Shown: positions 57,622 through 64,000 of the stretch, piece by piece
How positions within the stretch are numbered: position 1 is the first letter of the stretch
Layout of the letters: every line of letters begins with the position of its first letter
Assembly: GCF_009883635.2 (NCBI RefSeq)
Contig: NZ_CP026115.2
Coordinates: 3,100,001 to 3,164,000, forward strand
Source: Pseudomonas putida
GTDB taxonomy: Bacteria; Pseudomonadota; Gammaproteobacteria; Pseudomonadales; Pseudomonadaceae
DNA: 64,000 nt
Direction: 5' to 3'
Translations under genes and position numbers: made by a program
The notes under the pieces: model-generated
Databases searched by the model: none
Told to the model about the DNA's origin: nothing
Seen by the model: only the letters and a program-made list of their open reading frames with translations

Positions 57622-58656
57622 ATGCGCAAGCAGTTGAAACTGACCGCCCTGGCCCTCGGCCTGTGCGCCGCCGGCCAGAGCATGGCGGCGGACCTGACCG
57701 TGGTCTCCTTCGGCGGCGCCAACAAGGCGGCCCAGGTCAAGGCTTTCTACGAGCCATGGGAGAAAGCTGGCAAGGGCAAGATCGTCGCGGGCGAGTACAA
57801 CGGTGAAATGGCCAAGGTCAAAGCCATGGTCGACACCAACAGCGTGTCGTGGAACCTGGTGGAGGTGGAGTCGCCAGAGCTGGCTCGTGGTTGCGACGAA
57901 GGCATGTTCGAAGAGCTCGACCCGGCGTTGTTCGGCAATGAATCCGATTATGTGAAGGGTGCCATCCAGCCTTGCGGCGTGGGTTTCTTCGTCTGGTCCA
58001 CGGTGCTGGCCTATAACGCCGACAAGCTGAAGACCGCTCCCACCAGTTGGGCCGATTTCTGGGACACCAAGAAATTCCCGGGCAAGCGTGGCCTGCGCAA
58101 GGGCGCCAAGTACACCCTCGAGTTCGCCCTGATGGCCGACGGCGTTGCGCCGAAGGATGTGTATCAGGTGCTGGGCACCAAGGAGGGCGTGGACCGCGCC
58201 TTCAAGAAGCTCGACGAGCTCAAGCCGAGCATCCAGTGGTGGGAAGCCGGTGCCCAGCCGCCACAGTACCTGGCCTCGGGTGACGTGGTCATGAGCTCGG
58301 CCTATAACGGTCGCATCGCTGCCGTGCAGAAAGAGAGCAACCTCAAGGTGGTGTGGAACGGCGGCATCTATGACTTCGACGCCTGGGCGATCCCGAAAGG
58401 CGCCAAGGATGTGGAAGAGGCGAAGAAGTTCATCGCCTACACCGTGCAGCCAGAGCAGCAGAAAACCTACTCCGAGAACATCGCCTACGGCCCGGCCAAC
58501 TCCAAGGCTGTACCGCTGCTGGCCGATGCGGTGAAGAAAGACATGCCGACCACGCCTGAGAACATCGCCAACCAGGTGCAGATCGACGTGGCCTTCTGGG
58601 CCGACAACAGCGAGCAGCTGGAGCAACGCTTCAACGCCTGGGCGGCGAAGAAGTAA
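57622..58656 (+). CDS. agtB: ABC transporter substrate-binding protein AgtB
   Basis: A 344-residue periplasmic binding protein with a signal peptide of about 22 residues (MRKQLKLTALALGLCAAGQ start) and the fold of PotD-like proteins (TVVSFGGANKAAQVKAFYEPWE start of mature chain, quoted for location). The predicted ligand is 5-aminovalerate or 4-aminobutyrate by homology. It has ggagag before the ATG. A perfect hairpin right after the stop probably stabilises its mRNA to give more binding protein than permease. Confidence 0.9.
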   Translation: MRKQLKLTALALGLCAAGQSMAADLTVVSFGGANKAAQVKAFYEPWEKAGKGKIVAGEYNGEMAKVKAMVDTNSVSWNLVEVESPELARGCDEGMFEELDPALFGNESDYVKGAIQPCGVGFFVWSTVLAYNADKLKTAPTSWADFWDTKKFPGKRGLRKGAKYTLEFALMADGVAPKDVYQVLGTKEGVDRAFKKLDELKPSIQWWEAGAQPPQYLASGDVVMSSAYNGRIAAVQKESNLKVVWNGGIYDFDAWAIPKGAKDVEEAKKFIAYTVQPEQQKTYSENIAYGPANSKAVPLLADAVKKDMPTTPENIANQVQIDVAFWADNSEQLEQRFNAWAAKK

Positions 58657-58669
58657 CAACCCAGAAAGC

Positions 58670-58688
58670 GGGGCCGCATAGCGGCCCC
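58670..58688 (+). terminator. Perfect hairpin between agtB and agtC
   Basis: ggggccgc-ata-gcggcccc is an 8-base stem with a 3-base loop, 14 bases after the agtB stop. No T tract follows, so it is more likely a 3' mRNA stabiliser or partial terminator inside the operon. Confidence 0.6.
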
Positions 58689-58716
58689 AATTTCAGCCTG
58701 TATCGCGGAGTTCGCC

Positions 58717-59964
58717 ATGGCCATTGCAGTGCCCCTCAACGAAGGCGCAGGTCCAAGTCTCAAGCAGCGCCTCAAGCATGCCGAGCGGGTCAACCGCTGG
58801 AAGGCGCAGGCGTTGATCGCGCCGCTGGCGCTGTTTCTCCTGCTGGTGTTCCTGGTGCCGATCGCGGCGCTGCTGTACAAGAGCGTCGGCAACCCGGAAG
58901 TGGTCGGCGGCCTGCCGCGCACGGTCGAGGTGATCAGCCATTGGGACGGCAAGAGCCTGCCCGGTGAAGACGTCTACAAGGCGTTGAGCCAGGACCTGGC
59001 CGAATCGCGCAAGAACCAGACCCTGGGCGATCTCTCCAAGCGCCTGAACATGGAGCTGGCCGGCTACCGCAGCCTGCTGGCCAAGACTGCACGGGCATTG
59101 CCGTTCAAGGCCGAGCCTACCTCTTATAAAGATGCCTTGCAGGCACTCGACGAGCGTTGGGGCGACCCGGCCTACTGGCAGGCGATCCGCCGCAATACCA
59201 GTTCGGTGACCTCGTTCTACCTGCTGGCTTCGCTTGACCACCGTATCGATGACCTCGGCGAGCTGGCCAAGGCCACCCCCGACCAGGCCATCTACCTGGA
59301 TATCTTTGCCCGCACCCTGTGGATGGGTGTGGTGATCACCGCCATCTGCCTGGTACTGGCCTATCCGCTGGCCTACCTGCTGGCCAACCTGCCGACCCGG
59401 CAGAGCAACCTGCTGATGATCCTGGTGCTGCTGCCGTTCTGGACCTCGATCCTGGTGCGGGTGGCCGCGTGGATCGTGCTGCTGCAGTCCGGCGGCTTGA
59501 TCAACAGCGCGCTGATGGCGATGGGCATCATCGACCAGCCGCTGGAACTGGTGTTCAACCGCACCGGCGTGTACATCTCGATGGTGCACATTCTGCTGCC
59601 GTTCATGATCCTGCCGCTGTACAGCGTGATGAAAGGCATTTCGCCGAGCTACATGCGTGCGGCGATTTCGCTGGGCTGCCACCCGTTCGCCAGCTTCTGG
59701 CGGGTGTACTTCCCGCAGACCTACGCCGGCGTGGGTGCCGGTTGCCTGCTGGTGTTCATCCTGGCCATCGGCTACTACATCACCCCGGCGCTGCTCGGCA
59801 GCCCGAACGATCAGATGGTCAGCTACTTCGTCGCCTTCTACACCAACACCAGCATCAACTGGGGCATGGCCACCGCGCTGGGCGGGCTGTTGCTGCTGGC
59901 GACCGTGCTGCTGTACCTGATCTATAGCTGGCTGGTCGGCGCCAGCCGCCTGCGCCTGAGCTGA
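58717..59964 (+). CDS. agtC: ABC transporter permease AgtC
   Basis: A 415-residue inner-membrane permease of the PotB type. A first membrane segment (LIAPLALFLLLVFLVPIAALL, about residues 29-50) is followed by a large soluble periplasmic loop of about 140 residues and five further segments; the conserved EAA-like loop is near SYMRAAISLGCHPFASFW. The extra periplasmic loop is long for the family. It pairs with AgtD to form the channel. Confidence 0.9.
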   Translation: MAIAVPLNEGAGPSLKQRLKHAERVNRWKAQALIAPLALFLLLVFLVPIAALLYKSVGNPEVVGGLPRTVEVISHWDGKSLPGEDVYKALSQDLAESRKNQTLGDLSKRLNMELAGYRSLLAKTARALPFKAEPTSYKDALQALDERWGDPAYWQAIRRNTSSVTSFYLLASLDHRIDDLGELAKATPDQAIYLDIFARTLWMGVVITAICLVLAYPLAYLLANLPTRQSNLLMILVLLPFWTSILVRVAAWIVLLQSGGLINSALMAMGIIDQPLELVFNRTGVYISMVHILLPFMILPLYSVMKGISPSYMRAAISLGCHPFASFWRVYFPQTYAGVGAGCLLVFILAIGYYITPALLGSPNDQMVSYFVAFYTNTSINWGMATALGGLLLLATVLLYLIYSWLVGASRLRLS

Positions 59965-59975
59965 GGAGCCTTGAG

Positions 59976-60803
59976 ATGCTGAGCCCCTACATGTCGCCCG
60001 TCGAGCGGGTGTGGTTCTACACCCTGCGCATCCTTTGCGGCCTGATCCTGTTGTTCCTGGTGCTGCCGGTGCTGGTGATCGTGCCCCTGTCGTTCAACAG
60101 CGGCAGCTTCCTGGTGTACCCGCTGCAGGGCTTTTCGCTGCAGTGGTACCACGACTTCTTCGCCTCGGCCGAGTGGATGCGGGCGTTGAAGAACAGCATC
60201 ATCGTCGCGCCAGCGGCCACGGTGCTGGCCATGGTATTTGGCACGCTGGCGTCGATCGGCCTGACCCGTGGTGATTTCCCAGGCAAGTCGCTGGTGATGG
60301 CGCTGGTGATTTCGCCGATGGTGGTGCCGGTGGTGATCATCGGTGTGGCCAGCTACCTGTTCTTCGCCCCGCTGGGCCTGGGCAACAGCTTCATCTCGCT
60401 GATCCTGGTGCACGCGGTGCTGGGTGTGCCGTTCGTCATCATCACCGTGTCGGCGACCTTGCAGGGCTTCAACTACAACCTGGTACGTGCGGCGGCCAGC
60501 CTCGGTGCTTCGCCGTTGCTGACCTTCCGTCGGGTGACCTTGCCGCTGATCGCCCCCGGGGTGATCTCGGGGGCGCTGTTCGCCTTTGCCACGTCGTTCG
60601 ACGAAGTGGTGGTGACGCTGTTCCTCGCCGGGCCTGAGCAGGCAACCCTGCCGCGGCAGATGTTCAGCGGCATTCGCGAGAACCTCAGCCCGACCATTGC
60701 GGCGGCGGCAACCCTGCTGATTGCCTTCTCGGTAGTGTTGTTGCTGACCCTGGAATGGCTGCGCGGGCGTAGCGAGAAACTGCGCACCCAACAACCTGCC
60801 TGA
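59976..60803 (+). CDS. agtD: ABC transporter permease AgtD
   Basis: A 275-residue permease of the PotC type with about six membrane segments, starting MLSPYMSPVERVWFYTLRILCG (quoted in part for location), with the EAA loop at NYNLVRAAASLGASPLLTFRRV. It follows agtC by 11 bases and ends the agt operon, 93 bases before rpe. Confidence 0.9.
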   Translation: MLSPYMSPVERVWFYTLRILCGLILLFLVLPVLVIVPLSFNSGSFLVYPLQGFSLQWYHDFFASAEWMRALKNSIIVAPAATVLAMVFGTLASIGLTRGDFPGKSLVMALVISPMVVPVVIIGVASYLFFAPLGLGNSFISLILVHAVLGVPFVIITVSATLQGFNYNLVRAAASLGASPLLTFRRVTLPLIAPGVISGALFAFATSFDEVVVTLFLAGPEQATLPRQMFSGIRENLSPTIAAAATLLIAFSVVLLLTLEWLRGRSEKLRTQQPA

Positions 60804-60896
60804 AGCAAGGGTGCGGACGGGGTTGATACCAATCAGCCCCGATCCGCTTCCCTGAGTTACAATGCGCGCCACCGTGATTCTGCCAACAGGTGCGCC

Positions 60897-61571
60897 ATGC
60901 AGCCCTACGCTATTGCCCCCTCCATTCTCTCTGCCGATTTCGCCCGCCTGGGCGAGGACGTCGACAAGGTTCTGGCCGCGGGTGCCGACATCGTCCACTT
61001 CGATGTCATGGACAACCACTACGTACCCAACCTGACCATCGGCCCGATGGTTTGCAGCGCACTGCGCAAGTACGGCGTGACCGCGCCGATCGACGTGCAC
61101 CTGATGGTCAGCCCGGTCGACCGCATCATCGGCGATTTCATCGAAGCCGGCGCCACCTACATCACCTTCCACCCGGAAGCCTCGCAGCACATCGACCGAT
61201 CGCTGCAACTGATCAAGGACGGCGGCTGCAAGGCCGGCCTGGTGTTCAACCCGGCCACCAGCCTGGACGCCCTGAAGTACGTGATGGACAAGGTCGACAT
61301 GGTCCTGCTGATGAGCGTCAACCCAGGCTTCGGCGGGCAGAAGTTCATCCCCGGCACCCTCGATAAGCTGCGTGAAGCCCGCGCGCTGATCGACGCCAGC
61401 GGCCGCGATATCCGCCTGGAGATCGATGGTGGCGTCAACGTCAACAACATCCGCGAAATCGCCGCTGCTGGCGCTGACACCTTCGTGGCCGGTTCAGCGA
61501 TCTTCAACGCCCCGGACTACCAGGAAGTCATCGCCAAGATGCGCGCCGAACTGGCCCAGGCCCGCCCATGA
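60897..61571 (+). CDS. rpe: Ribulose-phosphate 3-epimerase Rpe
   Basis: A 224-residue TIM-barrel enzyme that interconverts ribulose 5-phosphate and xylulose 5-phosphate. Motifs are [26 protein letters not shown] with metal-binding residues, [13 protein letters not shown], and DGGVN. It overlaps gph by four bases (ATGA) and begins the rpe-gph-trpE cluster, whose promoter should lie in the 93-base gap upstream. Confidence 0.96.
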   Translation: MQPYAIAPSILSADFARLGEDVDKVLAAGADIVHFDVMDNHYVPNLTIGPMVCSALRKYGVTAPIDVHLMVSPVDRIIGDFIEAGATYITFHPEASQHIDRSLQLIKDGGCKAGLVFNPATSLDALKYVMDKVDMVLLMSVNPGFGGQKFIPGTLDKLREARALIDASGRDIRLEIDGGVNVNNIREIAAAGADTFVAGSAIFNAPDYQEVIAKMRAELAQARP

Positions 61572-62386
61572 GTGGCTTCGAGCAGCTGTTCCCGGGGACG
61601 CTGCCCAGGCTGGTGATGTTCGATCTGGACGGTACCCTGATCGACTCGGTACCCGACCTGGCTGCCGCCGTGGACCGCATGCTGCTCGAACTGGGGCGCC
61701 CGCCCGCCGGCCTTGAGGCCGTGCGCCACTGGGTTGGCAACGGCGCCCAGGTGCTGGTGCGCCGCGCCCTGGCCGGTGGCATCGAGCATGATGCCGTGGA
61801 CGATGCGCTGGCCGAAAAAGGTCTGGCGCTGTTCATGGACGCCTATGCCGAAAGCCACGCGCTCACCGTGCTCTATCCCGGTGTGAAGGACACCCTGCGC
61901 TGGCTACAGAAGCAGGGCGTGGAAATGGCGCTCATCACCAACAAGCCGGAGCGCTTCGTTGCGCCGTTGCTGGACCAGATGAAGATCGGCCGCTATTTCC
62001 GCTGGATCATCGGCGGCGATACTCTGCCGCAGAAAAAGCCTGACCCGGCAGCGCTGCTGTTCGTCATGCAGATGGCCGGTGTCAGCCCGCAACAGTCGCT
62101 GTTCGTCGGCGATTCGCGCAGCGATGTGCTGGCGGCCAAGGCGGCCTGCGTGCAATGCGTGGGCCTCACCTATGGCTATAACCATGGCCGGCCGATTACC
62201 GAGGAATCCCCCAGCCTGGTGGTCGACGACCTGCGCGCACTGCTGCCCGGTTGCGCAGACCCGGCCACTGGGATAACGTTGGCGGACCTTCAAGCCTCCC
62301 AAGACAGAGAGTCCACCGTGGCGGTCACTGGCAAATTCTGGATGAAAGTCATCAAGGCCTTGGCCCGTTGGCGCTGGCGCGCCTGA
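61568..62386 (+). CDS. gph: Phosphoglycolate phosphatase Gph with Trp-rich C-terminal tail
   Basis: A 272-residue HAD phosphatase that removes phosphate from 2-phosphoglycolate. Catalytic aspartates are D19 and D21 ([11 protein letters not shown]), with TNKPERF, KKPDP and FVGDSRSDV motifs following. The HAD domain ends near residue 225. The last 45 residues have no family similarity that I can see and end in [10 protein letters not shown], two Trp codons next to one another's arginines; see the separate entry for the possible trpE leader. Its start overlaps the rpe stop. Confidence 0.94.
   Translation: MSGFEQLFPGTLPRLVMFDLDGTLIDSVPDLAAAVDRMLLELGRPPAGLEAVRHWVGNGAQVLVRRALAGGIEHDAVDDALAEKGLALFMDAYAESHALTVLYPGVKDTLRWLQKQGVEMALITNKPERFVAPLLDQMKIGRYFRWIIGGDTLPQKKPDPAALLFVMQMAGVSPQQSLFVGDSRSDVLAAKAACVQCVGLTYGYNHGRPITEESPSLVVDDLRALLPGCADPATGITLADLQASQDRESTVAVTGKFWMKVIKALARWRWRA
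62342..62386 (+). promoter_or_regulatory. Possible trpE leader peptide nested in the 3' end of gph
   Basis: An in-frame ATG at 62342 opens a 14-codon frame, [14 protein letters not shown], which ends at the gph stop and carries two Trp codons near its end. P. putida trpE is reported to be controlled by attenuation, which needs such a peptide. An upstream GTG with gagag before it (about 62318) could give a longer leader. Beyond the stop are a hairpin gccggc-gcct-gccggc (62396-62411) but no T tract, so the mechanism is not a textbook terminator. Confidence 0.55.
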
Positions 62387-62456
62387 CTTATGCCCGCCGG
62401 CGCCTGCCGGCCCGTCCGCTTGCCCGACCCCATTGCTGCTTGCCACGAGGCTACCC

Positions 62457-63938
<1,482 letters not shown>

Positions 63939-63962
63939 ATCGATTGGGGCTGCCTTGCAGCC

Positions 63963-63990
63963 CATTCGCGGCTAAAGCCGCTCCTACAGG
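63963..63990. repeat. REP-like element near the window edge
   Basis: cattcgcggctaaagccgctcc and tacagg follow the trpE stop by about 25 bases. It is a REP variant (gcggctaaagccgc, itself a small hairpin). A partner copy could lie beyond the window. Confidence 0.75.
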
Positions 63991-64000
63991 TATTGCACAG

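Noticed and set aside
62396..62411. Classical intrinsic terminator as trp attenuator
   Set aside because: The hairpin is followed by GC-rich sequence without a T tract, so it is not listed as a terminator.

Overview
The window is chromosomal DNA from a fluorescent pseudomonad, most likely the Pseudomonas putida group. The grounds are the high G+C content, the conserved gene order (bioD, two acyl-CoA dehydrogenases, pqqFABCDE, davBA, rpsU-dnaG-rpoD, lptD-surA-pdxA-rsmA-apaGH, amgK-murU, agtSR-agtABCD, rpe-gph-trpE), and the scattered inverted pairs of the pseudomonad REP sequence (core gcgggcttg / caagcccgc). Assignments rest on reading protein motifs and on remembered gene order. No database search was run.

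Layout. 1-9.4 kb: the end of the biotin operon (bioD), a tiny flagellar-rod-like protein, two paralogous acyl-CoA dehydrogenases, and between them a 709-residue secreted di-haem protein and a membrane diguanylate cyclase. 9.6-12.3 kb: a LysR regulator divergent from a class III aminotransferase, then a small Pmp3-type membrane protein. 12.3-19.8 kb (minus strand): the PQQ cluster pqqF-A-B-C-D-E plus a prolyl-oligopeptidase-like gene (pqqM position). 19.9-24.3 kb (minus): the lysine-to-5-aminovalerate pair davB-davA, an orphan antitoxin with a 5'-truncated toxin, an Lrp/AsnC regulator and an unknown protein. 24.4-32.7 kb (minus): a CAU tRNA (probably tRNA-Ile2), an RmcA-type c-di-GMP protein, and the macromolecular synthesis operon rpsU-dnaG-rpoD. 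32.9-36.7 kb: tsaD, plsY, folB-folK and cca. 36.7-41.6 kb (minus): the prkA-yeaH-spoVR stress operon. 41.9-49.6 kb (minus): lptD-surA-pdxA-rsmA-apaG-apaH-glpE. 49.7-53.2 kb: amgK-murU-djlA-like and a DUF3530-type protein. 53.3-60.8 kb (plus): the two-component pair agtSR and the ABC transporter agtABCD. 60.9-63.9 kb: rpe-gph-trpE.

How the genes work together. DavB and DavA turn lysine into 5-aminovalerate, and the agt system about 35 kb away is the homologue of the P. aeruginosa uptake system for 5-aminovalerate and 4-aminobutyrate, so the window holds both production and uptake of the same metabolite. AmgK and MurU recycle cell-wall MurNAc. lptD and surA build the outer membrane. The rpoD operon couples translation, replication and transcription initiation.

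Most of the window is conserved core genome and I found no clear new multi-gene system. The items most worth a second look are: (1) a 98-residue protein that resembles the two ends of a flagellar rod protein joined together; (2) a perfect PsrA-type box before the first acyl-CoA dehydrogenase; (3) the 3' end of gph, which reads as a Trp-rich leader peptide for trpE; (4) a toxin gene whose 5' end is lost exactly at the lrp stop codon; (5) new palindromes before pqqA, agtA and the LysR gene; (6) the unusual di-haem protein with its AT-rich upstream region.
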